Notes: a model not told the origin generated them from the letters alone. Positions 18,187 to 29,901 are shown, numbered from the stretch's first letter. The stretch: DNA of 64,000 bases from Actinomycetes bacterium (GCA_022601275.1 JAHZIT010000093.1:1-64000); one strand, 5' to 3'. Translations and numbers: made by a program.

Positions 18187-19353
18187 TCAGATGACCAACT
18201 CGCCGATGAGAGCGTCGACCACAGTTCGCAGGTCCCCGTCGTGTTCTTCGGCGACCCTGCGCTGCCGCTGATAGGACGCGCCGGTTCGATAGATGTCGGC
18301 CACGGAAGTGAGCTCGTCGACACAGGACAGCGATTCTGCCACCGGCACAAGGCGATCCAGCAGATTGTCCAAATCCTCGGTGACCAGGCGTTCGTTACTG
18401 TCCGCATCGAGGATGATGATGGCGTCCAATCCGTAGCGGGCCGCCCGCCACTTGTTCTCCTGCACATGCCACGGTGGCATCACGGGCAGCGTCTCCCCGG
18501 CCTCCAGACGACGGTCCAGGTCGACGACGAGGCAGTGGGTCAGCGCGACCAGTGCCGAGAGTTCGTCCAGGTTCGAGACGCCGTCGAAAATTCGCACCTC
18601 CACGGTGCCCAGATGCGGGGACGGCCTGATATCCCAACGGATTTCGTTCATATGGTCGATGATTCCGGTCTTCTTCTGGTCGCTGACGAAGCCTTCGAAC
18701 TCGCGCCACTCCTGGAAGTGGAACGGTAGACCGGCGGTCGGCAGCTGCTGGAACATCATCGAGCGGTTGCTGGCATAGCCGGTGTCTTCGCCATCCCAGA
18801 ACGGCGACGACGCCGAGAGCGCCAACAGGTGTGGGTACTGGTTCAGTAGCGAGGTCACGATCGGCATCACCTTGTGCGCCGATGACACCCCCACGTGCAC
18901 GTGCACCCCCCAGATGAGCATCTGACGGCCCCACCACTGGGTGCGTTTGATCAGTTCGGCGTAGCGCGGGGCGTCGGTGAGTTTCTGTGACGACCAATTC
19001 GCGAAGGGGTGGGTGCCGGCGCAGAACAGCTCCATCCCACGCTCGCGCACAATGTCGCGCACCGGTCGCAGGGTCGACCCCAGGTCATCGATCGCTTCCC
19101 CGGCGTTTCGGCAGATACCGGTGACGATCTCGACGGTGTTGCGCAGCAATTCCTTGTGCACATGCCGATTCTCGCTGATCTCGGCGATCACCGAGGCGCC
19201 TTCGTTGCTCAGATCACGGGTTTGTGCGTCGACGAGAGCGAACTCCCACTCCACACCAACGGTTGGCTCGGGCGATCCGACGAAATCGATGCGGCTGCTG
19301 ACGCCTCGATCAGGACGGAGTGATGACACCGCAGGCCACCCGCGCTCCGGCAT
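18187..19353 (-). CDS. YbdK-type carboxylate-amine ligase (glutamate-cysteine ligase family 2)
   Basis: A 388-residue ATP-dependent carboxylate-amine ligase of the GCS2 family. [11 protein letters not shown] near residue 33 carries metal-binding Glu residues. VHVHVG and the histidine-rich [14 protein letters not shown] stretch and [10 protein letters not shown] are typical. Weak gamma-glutamyl-cysteine ligase activity is reported for E. coli YbdK, but mycobacteria make mycothiol, so the true substrate is unclear. The start is uncertain: ATG 19353 overlaps sodC by 44 bp, while GTG 19329 (MSSLRPDRG) would overlap by 20 bp. The homologue is Rv0433, with conserved order Rv0432-Rv0434. Confidence 0.85.
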   Translation of the reverse strand: MPERGWPAVSSLRPDRGVSSRIDFVGSPEPTVGVEWEFALVDAQTRDLSNEGASVIAEISENRHVHKELLRNTVEIVTGICRNAGEAIDDLGSTLRPVRDIVRERGMELFCAGTHPFANWSSQKLTDAPRYAELIKRTQWWGRQMLIWGVHVHVGVSSAHKVMPIVTSLLNQYPHLLALSASSPFWDGEDTGYASNRSMMFQQLPTAGLPFHFQEWREFEGFVSDQKKTGIIDHMNEIRWDIRPSPHLGTVEVRIFDGVSNLDELSALVALTHCLVVDLDRRLEAGETLPVMPPWHVQENKWRAARYGLDAIIILDADSNERLVTEDLDNLLDRLVPVAESLSCVDELTSVADIYRTGASYQRQRRVAEEHDGDLRTVVDALIGELVI

Positions 19354-19993
19354 CGCCGGTCGCCAGGGTGATCTGATCCGGTGGCGGATCGCCGTTTACC
19401 TGCTGGTAGCGCTCCGGCGGGATGTTGGCGAAGTTGTCGGCCTTCTCGTGAATGATGATCGCGGTGCCGGCCCCGTCGAGGAGGTCATCGGCGGTGAAGG
19501 CGTCGGTGGTGGTCACCAGCATCGCAGAACCGTCCTCGCGCACCTGCAGCGAAGCCAGGTCGCCGCTGGCGGGGTGCCCGCTGTGTCCGGACACCTGGAA
19601 ATGACCACCGGCGGAGTTGAAGTTCGCCGGAGTCCCACCGGTCGGAGCGACGGAGTCTGCCTCACACTTGCCCACCTCGTGGATGTGCATACCGTGGAAA
19701 CCCGGGGCGAGCTCACCTGCCATGCTGGTCTGCACCGAGATGGTGGCGAAGCCATCGGCGAACGCGATGTCGGCGGTGGCGATGGTGGTGCCGTCGGCCA
19801 GCTTCAGATCGGCGTTGAGAATCTCGCCGCCGGCCACTGCGCCTTCCTCACCGGCCGTCGGGGGGGCCGGCGAGCCGGTCCAGATCGCCGGCGTGGTGCC
19901 GGGTGACGTGGCGACGGGTTCGTAGGGACTGCACGCGGCCAACGCGAGTGCGGGCACTGCGAACAGGGTGGCGGCGGCGACGGTCCTGAGCAT
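19310..19993 (-). CDS. sodC: Superoxide dismutase [Cu-Zn], lipoprotein
   Basis: A 227-residue exported lipoprotein that removes superoxide at the cell surface. The signal peptide ends in the lipobox LALAAC. Copper ligands appear in [12 protein letters not shown] and [10 protein letters not shown]. The zinc loop ([18 protein letters not shown]) is much shorter than in standard enzymes; the M. tuberculosis SodC is known to lack zinc, and this protein probably does too. The start at 19993 gives a regular signal peptide; the in-frame ATG at 20044 adds 17 residues and lies inside virR. A -10 box 7 nt upstream supports 19993. Confidence 0.92.
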   Translation of the reverse strand: MLRTVAAATLFAVPALALAACSPYEPVATSPGTTPAIWTGSPAPPTAGEEGAVAGGEILNADLKLADGTTIATADIAFADGFATISVQTSMAGELAPGFHGMHIHEVGKCEADSVAPTGGTPANFNSAGGHFQVSGHSGHPASGDLASLQVREDGSAMLVTTTDAFTADDLLDGAGTAIIIHEKADNFANIPPERYQQVNGDPPPDQITLATGDAGARVACGVITPS

Positions 19994-20000
19994 GTCCAAG

Positions 20001-20006
20001 AGCCTA
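20001..20006 (-). promoter_or_regulatory. -10 box for leaderless sodC
   Basis: TAGGCT on the minus strand lies 7 nt before the sodC ATG (19993) and overlaps the virR stop codon. sodC can thus be transcribed independently of virR. Confidence 0.5.
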
Positions 20007-20462
20007 ACCGGTAACCGCCACGACCACGCCCGGTGGTTGGTCAATAAGTTCAGGAACGCGCGGCGCGACCGGCGCCTCGAGCAACTGGCCGACTTCTTCC
20101 GCGGACTGCTGCTCGTTCGGGGCGTCGCTGTAATACACCGTGGTGACGAAGGTATCCGGCAGCGTCAAGTTGCCGGTTTCGGTGACATTCCAGCCGGCCT
20201 CCCTCAGCCGGTTGGCGGTCGCCTCCGCCGCCCCTGCGATGTCGGCGATGTTGAACACCCGCACCTCGGCGCGGACAGGTTCCGCCGGTGGGGTTGTGGT
20301 GGTTGTCGTGCTGGTGGTGGTCGTGGTGGCGATCGGGGAATCATCGTCGTCGGCACCGCCGCCCATCGCCTGGAACCCGACGAGCAGGAAGACCACACCG
20401 AGGAACAACAGCACCATCACCATGGCGCGCAGGGGCAGGCCCGAGGATTCTCGCTGGTTCAT
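20004..20462 (-). CDS. virR: VirR-like membrane protein with LytR_C domain
   Basis: A 152-residue membrane protein: a short cytoplasmic N-terminus, one transmembrane helix (about residues 14-34), a Thr-rich linker (about 45-57, almost only Thr with one Ser), and an extracellular LytR C-terminal domain ([20 protein letters not shown]). The architecture matches Rv0431 (VirR), which restrains vesicle release and binds cell-wall or LCP proteins. The linker is encoded by a GT-rich low-complexity stretch that could vary in length. It is followed 11 bp downstream by sodC. A -10 box lies 8 nt upstream of the ATG. Confidence 0.87.
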   Translation of the reverse strand: MNQRESSGLPLRAMVMVLLFLGVVFLLVGFQAMGGGADDDDSPIATTTTTSTTTTTTPPAEPVRAEVRVFNIADIAGAAEATANRLREAGWNVTETGNLTLPDTFVTTVYYSDAPNEQQSAEEVGQLLEAPVAPRVPELIDQPPGVVVAVTG

Positions 20463-20470
20463 TGGCGCCT

Positions 20471-20476
20471 ACTGTA
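20471..20476 (-). promoter_or_regulatory. -10 box for leaderless virR
   Basis: TACAGT on the minus strand fits TANNNT and lies 8 nt before the virR ATG at 20462. There is no Shine-Dalgarno sequence between them. Confidence 0.5.
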
Positions 20477-20503
20477 TCGACATGCCGGTCAGGCCGGAAA
20501 AGC

Positions 20504-20860
20504 TCAGGTGACGTCGAAGCCGAGCCGGCGGGCAGCCCGGGCTTTCTGCCTGCTGGCCCGCAGCCGCCGCAGCCGTTTGACCAGCATCGGGTCCGCTGCC
20601 AGCGCCTCGGGGCGTTCGACCAGCGCATTGAGCACCTGGTAGTAGCGGGTCGCCGACATGGCGAACAGTTCCTTGATCGCGTCCTCTTTGGATCCCGCGT
20701 ATTTCCACCACTGCCGCTCGAAGGAGAGGATGTCGTGTTCTCGGCGGGTCAGGCCGTCGGCGAGTTTTTCGCCGCCGTCCCCGCTGGGTTCAGTCCGCGA
20801 GTGTTCTGTCCGCGAGTGTTCAGTCCGCGAGTGTTCAGTCCGCGCGATCGCGCCATCCAT
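20504..20860 (-). CDS. DUF3263 family protein (Rv0430-like)
   Basis: A 118-residue cytoplasmic protein. The conserved DUF3263 part covers the C-terminal 80 residues (LTRREHDILSFERQWWKYAG, SATRYYQVLNALV) and ends in a very basic tail. It looks like a small helical DNA- or RNA-binding protein; the function is not established. The N-terminal 25 residues include an RTEHS repeat in three copies not expected in the family. The start at 20860 follows an AGGAG ribosome binding site; the longer in-frame start at 20995 would run into the divergent def region. It is the first gene of the leftward run toward virR and sodC. Confidence 0.85.
   Translation of the reverse strand: MDGAIARTEHSRTEHSRTEHSRTEPSGDGGEKLADGLTRREHDILSFERQWWKYAGSKEDAIKELFAMSATRYYQVLNALVERPEALAADPMLVKRLRRLRASRQKARAARRLGFDVT
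20791..20841. repeat. 15-bp in-frame tandem repeat in DUF3263 gene
   Basis: Units of 15 bp (CAGTCCGCGAGTGTT type) at 20791-20805, 20806-20820 and 20821-20835 plus a partial fourth copy. One unit has a single base change. They encode RTEHS repeated three times and then RTEPS. The period is a multiple of 3, so copy number can change without a frameshift. Confidence 0.9.
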
Positions 20861-20995
20861 ATCGCTCCTGGGACCCTTCCGACACTCGTACATGACATCG
20901 CAGTGCTTCGGCGAGTATTCAATCACGGCATGGTCGCCGAAGCTGCCATCCATCGCCGCGCGTCGGCGCCCGAACTCCCTGCCGGGTCCCGGCAC

Positions 20996-21001
20996 TAAGC
21001 T
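20996..21001 (+). promoter_or_regulatory. -10 box for leaderless def
   Basis: TAAGCT fits TANNNT and ends 8 nt before the def ATG at 21010. This supports the ATG at 21010 over the TTG at 21001. Confidence 0.5.
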
Positions 21002-21009
21002 TGTCGAGC

Positions 21010-21606
21010 ATGGCCGTCGTACCCATCCGCATCGTGGGAGATCCTGTCCTGCACACCGCGACCGAACCGGTGCCTGTGGGCGACGACGGTTCGCTTCCCG
21101 CCGATCTGTCGGATCTGATCACCGACCTCTACGACACCATGGATGCCGCTAACGGGGTCGGGCTGGCGGCCAACCAGATCGGCGTCGCCAAGCGGGTCTT
21201 CGTCTACCACTGTGCCGACGAACGCGGCCAGGCCCCCCGTCGCCGCGGAGTGATCGTCAACCCGGTGCTGGAGACCTCCGAGGTTCCCGAGACGATGCCT
21301 GATCCAGAGGACGACGACGAGGGGTGCCTGTCGGTGCCCGGTGAGTCGTTTCCGACGGGCCGGGCCACGTGGGCGCGCGCGACGGGCCTGGATGCGGACG
21401 GCACACCGGTCACCCTGGAAGGGACCGGGCTGTTCGCCCGGATGCTGCAGCACGAGACGGGTCACCTCGACGGCTACCTCTATCTGGACCGGCTGATCGG
21501 GCGCAATGCCCGTAGCGCCAAACGGGCGGTCAAGTCCCAGGGCTGGGGTGTGCCCGGATTGTCGTGGATGCCGGGCGAGGGTCCCGATCCGTTCGGCCAC
21601 CCCTGA
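21010..21606 (+). CDS. def: Peptide deformylase
   Basis: A 198-residue metalloenzyme that removes the formyl group from nascent proteins at the ribosome. All three family motifs are present: [10 protein letters not shown] (about 49-58), EGCLSVPG (metal ligand Cys106) and QHETGHLDG (ligands His148 and His152, catalytic Glu149). The mycobacterial insertion between motifs 1 and 2 ([10 protein letters not shown]) is present. The homologue is Rv0429c. The GNAT gene follows after 3 bp and xthA overlaps that gene, so def, the GNAT gene and xthA form one operon. Confidence 0.95.
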   Translation: MAVVPIRIVGDPVLHTATEPVPVGDDGSLPADLSDLITDLYDTMDAANGVGLAANQIGVAKRVFVYHCADERGQAPRRRGVIVNPVLETSEVPETMPDPEDDDEGCLSVPGESFPTGRATWARATGLDADGTPVTLEGTGLFARMLQHETGHLDGYLYLDRLIGRNARSAKRAVKSQGWGVPGLSWMPGEGPDPFGHP

Positions 21607-21609
21607 TCG

Positions 21610-22584
21610 ATGACAGACCTGCCGCCCCCCGGCACGCGCGTCAGCCTGCGGTACCGGTTGCCGGCGGGGTCGACGCCGCCGCACACCGATGTGGTCGGAC
21701 ACTTGGTGGAGGTCGGGCCGTGCGTACGCGTGCGAACGAGGCGCGGTGACATCGTCGACGTCATACCCGCCGACGTGGTGGCGGTCCGGGTCGTGCCCGA
21801 GCTTCCGGTGCGCACCGGCGAGATCCGCAACCTCGAACACGCCGCCGCCCTCGGCTGGCCCGGTACCGAATGGCAATGGCAGGACGGCTGGCTGTTGCGT
21901 CACGGGCTGGGAAAGACCCGCCGAGCCAATTCCGCGGTGCCACTGCGCTTCACTTCCCACACCGAGCTGGTCGGCGCGGCGCGCTGGTACGCGTCCAGAG
22001 GCGTGCCCGCCCTGATTTCCGCGGCGGACCGGTTGTTCCGGGTGCCCGAGGGAGTGCCCGTCGAGGCCGAAACCCTTCTCCTGACAGCTGATCTGCCGAT
22101 GGTGAAGATGCCGAACGTGACGATGCCGCCACCCGGGTCGCCGAACGTGAAGATGTCTTCACTCGGGTCGCCGAACGTGAAGATGTCTTCACAGCCGAGC
22201 GCGGCGTGGAAAGCGATCAATCTTCGCGACATACCCGACGAAGTCCTGACCTCCGTCGCCGACGGCGAGGTGGCCTTCGGTGAGCTCGTCGGCGCGGCCG
22301 CAGGTCGCGTGGCGGTGACGGACGCACCCGACGGCACCCGGTGGGCCGGGTTGTCCGCAGTGCAGGTAGCCGAGGTAGCGCGACGGCAGGGCCTGGCCCG
22401 ATCTCTGTGCGCGGGGCTGCTGGACTGGGCGCGTGGGCGCGGCGCGAAACGCGCATACGTCCAGGTCGTCACCGAGAACACCGCCGCACGGACGCTCTAC
22501 GAGTCGATGGGTTTCACGGCGCACCACCGTTCGCGGTACGTGCGTGCCGAGGATCTGTTGTCGCACGATCCCGCCTTAGGCTGA
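21610..22584 (+). CDS. GNAT-family N-acetyltransferase (Rv0428c-like)
   Basis: A 324-residue protein with an N-terminal beta-barrel-like region (about 1-60), a central part, and a C-terminal GNAT domain (about 225-315). The acetyl-CoA motif EVARRQGLARSL and the segment NTAARTLYESMGF are typical. The acceptor substrate is unknown. Residues about 160-198 form a low-complexity Pro/Ser linker encoded by 30-bp repeats that read GSPNVKMSS; these look like a recent expansion. The gene overlaps xthA (TGATG), which follows it in the operon. Confidence 0.85.
   Translation: MTDLPPPGTRVSLRYRLPAGSTPPHTDVVGHLVEVGPCVRVRTRRGDIVDVIPADVVAVRVVPELPVRTGEIRNLEHAAALGWPGTEWQWQDGWLLRHGLGKTRRANSAVPLRFTSHTELVGAARWYASRGVPALISAADRLFRVPEGVPVEAETLLLTADLPMVKMPNVTMPPPGSPNVKMSSLGSPNVKMSSQPSAAWKAINLRDIPDEVLTSVADGEVAFGELVGAAAGRVAVTDAPDGTRWAGLSAVQVAEVARRQGLARSLCAGLLDWARGRGAKRAYVQVVTENTAARTLYESMGFTAHHRSRYVRAEDLLSHDPALG
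22134..22192. repeat. 30-bp in-frame tandem repeat in GNAT gene
   Basis: Two identical 29-bp stretches (22134-22162 and 22164-22192) one base apart, period 30 bp, with a degenerate third copy upstream (about 22101-22133). They encode GSPNVKMSS in the linker between the two halves of the acetyltransferase. Confidence 0.9.
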
Positions 22585-23396
22585 TGTCCATGCGCCTGGC
22601 CACCTGGAACGTGAACTCGATCAGGACCAGGGTCGATCGCGTCACCGACTGGTTGCAGCGTGCCGACATCGATGTGCTGGCGATGCAGGAGACCAAGTGC
22701 GCCGATGACCAATTCCCCACCATGCCGTTCGCAGCGCTGGGCTACGAGGTCGTGCACTGTGGGCGCAACCAGTGGAACGGGGTGGCCATCGCATCGCGGG
22801 TCGGCGTCGACGACGTCGAGGTGGGTTTCGACGGCCAGCCGGGTTGGGGCGACAAACCCGAAATGGAACCCGCCACCGAGGCTCGGGCACTGGCCGCGAC
22901 GTGCGGCGGAGTGCGGGTATGGAGCCTCTACGTTCCCAACGGCCGTACCGTGGACTCGGCGCATTACACCTACAAGCTGCAATGGCTTGCCGCACTTCGG
23001 GATACCGCCGCCTCGTGGCTGGCCGACGACCCATCGGCGCCCATCGCCCTGGTGGGTGACTGGAATATCGCCCCAACCGATGCCGACGTATGGGACGTGG
23101 ACTTCTTTCAGGGCAGCACCCACATCACCGAGGCCGAGCGGGCCGCCTTCAGCTCCATCGTCGACATCGGCTTCACCGACTTGGTGCGGCCGTTCACCCC
23201 CGGTCCAGCCGTGTTCACCTACTGGGATTACACGCAGCTGCGGTTCCCGAAGAACCGGGGCATGCGCATCGACTTCATCATGGGCTCGCCCAGGCTGGCC
23301 CAGCGCGTCAGCCATGCCGAGATCGCGCGCGACGAGCGCAAGGGAAAGCAGCCCAGCGATCACGCCCCGGTACTTGTCGACCTCAGCGATCGATAG
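22584..23396 (+). CDS. xthA: Exodeoxyribonuclease III
   Basis: A 270-residue AP endonuclease and 3'-5' exonuclease of the EEP superfamily, used in base-excision repair. Motifs are ATWNVNSIR at the N-terminus, MQETK with the metal-binding Glu, GDWNIAPTDAD and the catalytic SDHAPV near the C-terminus. The start at 22584 shares its A with the GNAT stop (TGATG); a second ATG at 22590 is possible. The long in-frame upstream extension overlaps the GNAT gene out of phase and is not real. The homologue is Rv0427c. Confidence 0.93.
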   Translation: MSMRLATWNVNSIRTRVDRVTDWLQRADIDVLAMQETKCADDQFPTMPFAALGYEVVHCGRNQWNGVAIASRVGVDDVEVGFDGQPGWGDKPEMEPATEARALAATCGGVRVWSLYVPNGRTVDSAHYTYKLQWLAALRDTAASWLADDPSAPIALVGDWNIAPTDADVWDVDFFQGSTHITEAERAAFSSIVDIGFTDLVRPFTPGPAVFTYWDYTQLRFPKNRGMRIDFIMGSPRLAQRVSHAEIARDERKGKQPSDHAPVLVDLSDR

Positions 23397-23406
23397 CGCA
23401 CGATCC

Positions 23407-23443
23407 GGGTCAGATCGAACCGATCACTACCCCGGCCTGACCC
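23407..23443. other. Inverted repeat after xthA, possible hairpin
   Basis: GGGTCAG (23407-23413) and CTGACCC (23437-23443) could form a 7-bp stem closing a 23-nt loop just after xthA. There is no T-tract, so a role as terminator is uncertain. The remainder of 23444-23580 shows no gene or clear signal. Confidence 0.3.
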
Positions 23444-23580
23444 CCACCGACCCCCACCAGAACCAGCGCCACCGCAGCCACGCCGCCACCGCGGCCCAGC
23501 CGCCACCCGCGAGATCGACGGACACAAGTTCTGCAACCGCGCGCGAAGAACCACCACCCTGGTGAGGATGGGCTCCCGGG

Positions 23581-23609
23581 TTTCCACCACGCGGCGCCTG
23601 CGCTAGCGT
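23581..23609 (+). promoter_or_regulatory. Likely promoter of the thiC operon
   Basis: TTTCCA (23581-23586) and TAGCGT (23604-23609) are separated by 17 bp. Transcription would start near 23616, just before the TPP riboswitch. Confidence 0.45.
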
Positions 23610-23616
23610 GACAACG

Positions 23617-26165
<2,549 letters not shown>

Positions 26166-26166
<1 letters not shown>

Positions 26167-26786
26167 TGGACCGGATCGCCGGCATCCTGCACGAGCCCGC
26201 GGGAGCACCCATCGGCGCAGTCGCCCTCACACACGGCGCCGGAGGCAGCCGGGATTCACCGATGCTCGCCGCGATCTGCGACGAATGGTCCCGGCGCGGC
26301 TGGCTCGCGGTCCGCTACAACCTTCCCTACCGGCGACGCCGCCCCAAAGGGCCACCCTCAGGCACGTCTGCCACCGACCGGGCCGGCATCCTGGAGGCGG
26401 TGGCCGAGGTACGCCGACTGCTGGACGGACCGGCGCTGCCCGTGGTCGCCGGCGGCCACTCGTACGGCGGACGCCTCACCTCGATGGCGGTCGCCGACGA
26501 CGGTTTGGAACTCGATGTGCTTACCTTGTTCTCCTACCCGCTGCATCCGCCCGGGAAGCCCGAGCGTGCCCGCACCGAGCATCTGCCGCGAATCACGGCG
26601 CCCACAGTGTTCACCCACGGATCCGCTGACCCGTTCGGATCCATTGAGGAAATCCGTTCTGCGGCCGCCCTCGTCCCCCCCATGACCGAAATCGTCGAGA
26701 TCGACGGTGCGCGCCACGACCTCAGATCCAAGCAGCTCGAGGTCCCAGTACTTGCCGTCGACGCGGCGCTCCGACTGCTCGACTGA
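26166..26786 (+). CDS. Small alpha/beta hydrolase (Rv0421c-like)
   Basis: A 206-residue alpha/beta hydrolase. The nucleophile elbow is GHSYGG (Ser about 100), an acid is offered in HGSADPFG and the histidine in GARHDL. THGAGGSRDSP near the N-terminus forms the oxyanion region. It resembles the dienelactone-hydrolase/KANL3-Tex30 type. It is the third gene of the thiC-thiD unit by TGATG overlap. A role linked to thiamine is suggested only by this conserved coupling; the substrate is unknown. Confidence 0.83.
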
Positions 26787-26799
26787 CCACTCCCTCGGG

Positions 26800-26805
26800 T
26801 ACCGT
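26800..26805 (+). promoter_or_regulatory. -10 box for leaderless monooxygenase gene
   Basis: TACCGT fits TANNNT and ends 7 nt before the ATG at 26813. It marks a new transcription unit after the thiamine genes. Confidence 0.5.
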
Positions 26806-26812
26806 CTGCACT

Positions 26813-28300
26813 ATGACTTCGGAGCATTTCGACGCGGTCATCGTGGGAGCCGGCTTTGCGGGAATCGGCGCCGCGATCCAGCTCAAGCGCATGGGTTACG
26901 AGAACTTCGTCATCCTTGACCGCGAGGACGACCTGGGTGGAACGTGGTACGTCAACCATTACCCCGGCCTGGCCGTGGACGTTCCCACCACCACTTACTC
27001 GTATTTCTTCGAGCCCAATCCACATTGGTCACGGCTGTTCTCCCCGGGCAGCGAGATCAAGCAGTACGCCGATGACGTGGCCGACAAGTACGGCGTGCGC
27101 CCCCACATGCGGTTCAACACGACCGTCGAGGGTGCGAGATGGGACGAAGACGCCGGGCAATGGCGCGTCGCCCTGCGCGATGGCCAAACCCTGGTAGCCC
27201 GGTACCTCATCACCGCCACGGGTTTCCTGTCCCAACCGCACGTCCCCGACATCCCGGGCATCACCGGATTCGACGGGCGGATCATCCACACCACCGCGTG
27301 GGATGACCGCTACGACCCGACCGGTGAGCGGGTGGCGGTAATCGGAACCGGCGCCACCGCCGTTCAGCTCATCCCGGAATTGGCCAAGAAGGCCGCCGAT
27401 CTCACGGTGTACCAGCGGACGCCGATCTGGGTGGTGCCCAAGTTCGACCTCCCGATCTCGGAACGCGTCAGACGGCTGTATGCGCGAATTCCCCTGACCC
27501 AGAGGGCTATACGGGCGATCACCGACGCCATCTACGAGTTCATGGTTTCGGTGGCCATACTCAACAACCGAACATTGCGCGGGCGGTTCAATATCGCCGC
27601 CGGCGACCTCGCCAAGATGCACCGCTTCGCGTCGATCCGCGACAAGGAGCTGCGGGACAGGCTCACGCCCGACTACGACTTCGGTTGCAAGCGGCCGACC
27701 TTCTCCAACAGCTACTACCGGACGTTCACCAAACCCCATGTCCACCTGCAGGACAGCGGGATCGCGCGGATCGATGCCGACGGCATCGTCGCCGAGGACG
27801 GCACCAAGACGGTCATCGACACCCTGGTGCTGGCGACCGGCTTCGACTTGTGGGGGTCCAACTTCCCCGCCATCGAGGTCATCGGCCGAGGGGGCAGGAA
27901 TCTGGGGAAGTGGTGGCGTGACACCAGATTTCAGGCCTACCAGGGCGTCACGATGCCGTTCTTCCCCAATTACCTTTCGTTGGCCAGTCCTTACGGTTTC
28001 CTCGGGTTGAACTTCTTCAACAACATGGAATACCAGATGCGGCACATGGACCGGATCTTCGGTGAGCTGAAACGCCGCGGTGCCAAGACTTTCGAGGTTA
28101 CCGAAGAAGCCAACACCCGCTACTTGGATCGCATGACCGAACTGCTCGGCGGATCACTGTTCACCAACGGCGACTGCGCGTCCTCGCGGTCTTACTACTT
28201 CAACCCCACCGGCGAGCCCACCTTGCTACGGCCTACGTCGAGGCGGACCGCGATCCGCGAAGCCTCCAATTTCCCGATCGACGACTACCAGATCAACTAG
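26813..28300 (+). CDS. Flavin-containing (Baeyer-Villiger type) monooxygenase
   Basis: A 495-residue cytoplasmic FAD/NADPH monooxygenase. The FAD motif GAGFAGIG starts at residue 12 and the NADPH motif GTGATA at about 178. The Baeyer-Villiger fingerprint F-x-G-x3-H-x3-W is met by FDGRIIHTTAW (residues 153-163), followed by Asp. It should insert oxygen into a ketone, or oxidise an S or N atom of a lipophilic substrate. Mycobacteria carry many paralogues (EthA, MymA and others) and the substrate cannot be read from sequence. A small membrane protein gene follows after 8 bp. Confidence 0.88.
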   Translation: MTSEHFDAVIVGAGFAGIGAAIQLKRMGYENFVILDREDDLGGTWYVNHYPGLAVDVPTTTYSYFFEPNPHWSRLFSPGSEIKQYADDVADKYGVRPHMRFNTTVEGARWDEDAGQWRVALRDGQTLVARYLITATGFLSQPHVPDIPGITGFDGRIIHTTAWDDRYDPTGERVAVIGTGATAVQLIPELAKKAADLTVYQRTPIWVVPKFDLPISERVRRLYARIPLTQRAIRAITDAIYEFMVSVAILNNRTLRGRFNIAAGDLAKMHRFASIRDKELRDRLTPDYDFGCKRPTFSNSYYRTFTKPHVHLQDSGIARIDADGIVAEDGTKTVIDTLVLATGFDLWGSNFPAIEVIGRGGRNLGKWWRDTRFQAYQGVTMPFFPNYLSLASPYGFLGLNFFNNMEYQMRHMDRIFGELKRRGAKTFEVTEEANTRYLDRMTELLGGSLFTNGDCASSRSYYFNPTGEPTLLRPTSRRTAIREASNFPIDDYQIN

Positions 28301-28308
28301 GAGCCCCT

Positions 28309-28575
28309 GTGTCGAAAGAGAATTCGCGTGCCACCACAGTTGCCGGGCTGGCACTGGCCGGAGCAGGACTGGCGCACTTCGTCGTCCCGCAGCTGTTCGA
28401 GGGGCTCACCAAGCCGGCATTCCCCAGCAACACCCGTCAGCATGTGTACATCGACGGCGGTATCGAGACGGCCGTCGGACTTGGCCTGGCTGCACAACAG
28501 ACTCGCAAACTGGCCCTCATCGGCCTCGCCGGTTACCTGATCTACTTGATCGGCAACGTGGTTCGCAACCGGTAG
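28309..28575 (+). CDS. Small two- or three-helix membrane protein
   Basis: An 88-residue protein starting at GTG 28309 behind an AGGAG ribosome binding site. Hydrophobic segments cover about residues 8-28, 52-62 and 66-84. The sequence KPAFPSNTRQHVYIDGGIETAVG between helices is reminiscent of small DoxX-like mycobacterial membrane proteins. The function is unknown. Spacing of 8 bp after the monooxygenase and 20 bp before the permease makes a three-gene unit likely. Confidence 0.72.
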   Translation: MSKENSRATTVAGLALAGAGLAHFVVPQLFEGLTKPAFPSNTRQHVYIDGGIETAVGLGLAAQQTRKLALIGLAGYLIYLIGNVVRNR

Positions 28576-28595
28576 CGACAGCGCGGTATCGCACC

Positions 28596-29825
28596 GTGAG
28601 TTCGCCGGCGGGGCCGGAACTGCAGCGGCTTCTCGGCACATTCGACACTGTCACCCTCGGCTTGGGCTCCATGATCGGGGCAGGCATCTTCGTCGCGCTG
28701 GCGCCCGCTGCGGCTGCCGCCGGAACCGGGCTGCTGATGGGTCTGGCAATCGCCGCCGCCGTGGCGTATTGCAATGCAATGTCGTCGGCGCGGCTGGCGG
28801 CGCACTACCCGCGGTCGGGGGGCACCTATGTCTACGGGCGGGAGCGGCTCGGCGCATTCTGGGGCCATACCGCGGGATGGAGTTTCGTCGTCGGCAAGAC
28901 CGCGTCCTGCGCGGCGATGGCGCTCACCGTCGGTTACTACGCATGGCCGGCCCATGCCCACGCGGTGGCGGTCGCTTCGGTGGTCGCGCTCACAGCCCTG
29001 GGCTCCGCCGGGATACAGAAGTCCGCCCTGCTCACCCGGGTCATCGTCGCTGTGGTCCTCGCGGTGCTCGCGATGGTGGTCGTTGTCGTCGCCGGCTTCG
29101 GTGAAGCCGACGCCTCCAGGTTGGTCGGGGATGACGGTTCCTTCCGGGGCGTGCTGCAGTCCGCGGGCCTGCTTTTCTTCGCTTTCGCCGGCTACGCGCG
29201 CATCACCACCATCGGCGAGGAGGTCCGCGATCCGGCAAGGACCATTCCCCGCGCCGTCCCGCTGGCGCTTGGTATCACCCTGGTCGTCTACGTGTTGGTG
29301 GCCACCGCGGTGCTCGCCGAACTGGGCAGCGCCGGGGTGGCGTCGGCGACCGCACCGCTGTCGGAGGCGGTGCGCGCAGCCGGCTTCCCGGGCCTGGTGC
29401 CGATCGTCAGCTTCGGTGCAGTTGCCGGCGCGCTGGGCGCCCTGTTGGCGCTGCTGCTGGGCGTATCGCGGACCACCCTGGCCATGGCCCGAGACCGTCA
29501 CCTGCCCCATGCGCTCGCGGCGGTTCATCCGCGTCACCGCACGCCATTGCGCGCGGAGCTCGCCGTCGGCCTCATCGTCGCGCTGCTGGCCGCCGTCGTC
29601 GATGTCCGCACCGCAATCGGCTTCTCGTCATTCGCGGTGCTGCTCTACTACGCCATCGCCAATGCATCGGCCCTGGTTGTTGGCCACCGGTTACTTCCCG
29701 CGATCGGCCTCGTCGGCTGCTTGACCCTGGCCGTCACGCTGCCGGCGACCGCTGTCGTGACGGGAACGACGGTGGTCCTGATCGGCATGGTCACCTACGC
29801 GGTACAGGTCCGACACGTCCTATAG
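28596..29825 (+). CDS. APC-family amino acid permease
   Basis: A 409-residue transporter with about 12 hydrophobic helices. The helix-1 motif GLGSMIGAGIFVALAP, with the unwound GAGIF, is the substrate-binding signature of the amino acid-polyamine-organocation family. FAFAGYARITTIGEEVRDPARTIPRA is the conserved helix-6/loop segment. It begins at GTG 28596. The substrate, an amino acid or amine, is unknown. It lies upstream of the betaine synthase, which uses glycine, but a 244-bp gap with its own leader separates them. Confidence 0.85.
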   Translation: MSSPAGPELQRLLGTFDTVTLGLGSMIGAGIFVALAPAAAAAGTGLLMGLAIAAAVAYCNAMSSARLAAHYPRSGGTYVYGRERLGAFWGHTAGWSFVVGKTASCAAMALTVGYYAWPAHAHAVAVASVVALTALGSAGIQKSALLTRVIVAVVLAVLAMVVVVVAGFGEADASRLVGDDGSFRGVLQSAGLLFFAFAGYARITTIGEEVRDPARTIPRAVPLALGITLVVYVLVATAVLAELGSAGVASATAPLSEAVRAAGFPGLVPIVSFGAVAGALGALLALLLGVSRTTLAMARDRHLPHALAAVHPRHRTPLRAELAVGLIVALLAAVVDVRTAIGFSSFAVLLYYAIANASALVVGHRLLPAIGLVGCLTLAVTLPATAVVTGTTVVLIGMVTYAVQVRHVL

Positions 29826-29866
29826 CCCGCTAGTACGGTGGGGTCGGTTCGCTCCAGAGGTCGCGT

Positions 29867-29895
29867 TTGGGTTCGTGGCGGCCGGGCATTAAGAT
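29867..29895 (+). promoter_or_regulatory. Likely promoter of the betaine synthase gene
   Basis: TTGGGT (29867-29872), a 17-bp spacer, and TAAGAT (29890-29895), a good TANNNT match. The transcript would start near 29902 and carry a leader of about 168 nt. Confidence 0.45.
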
Positions 29896-29901
29896 AGGCA
29901 G

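Noticed and set aside
22341..22583. N-terminal extension of xthA
   Set aside because: It overlaps the GNAT gene in another frame and precedes the canonical ExoIII N-terminus.
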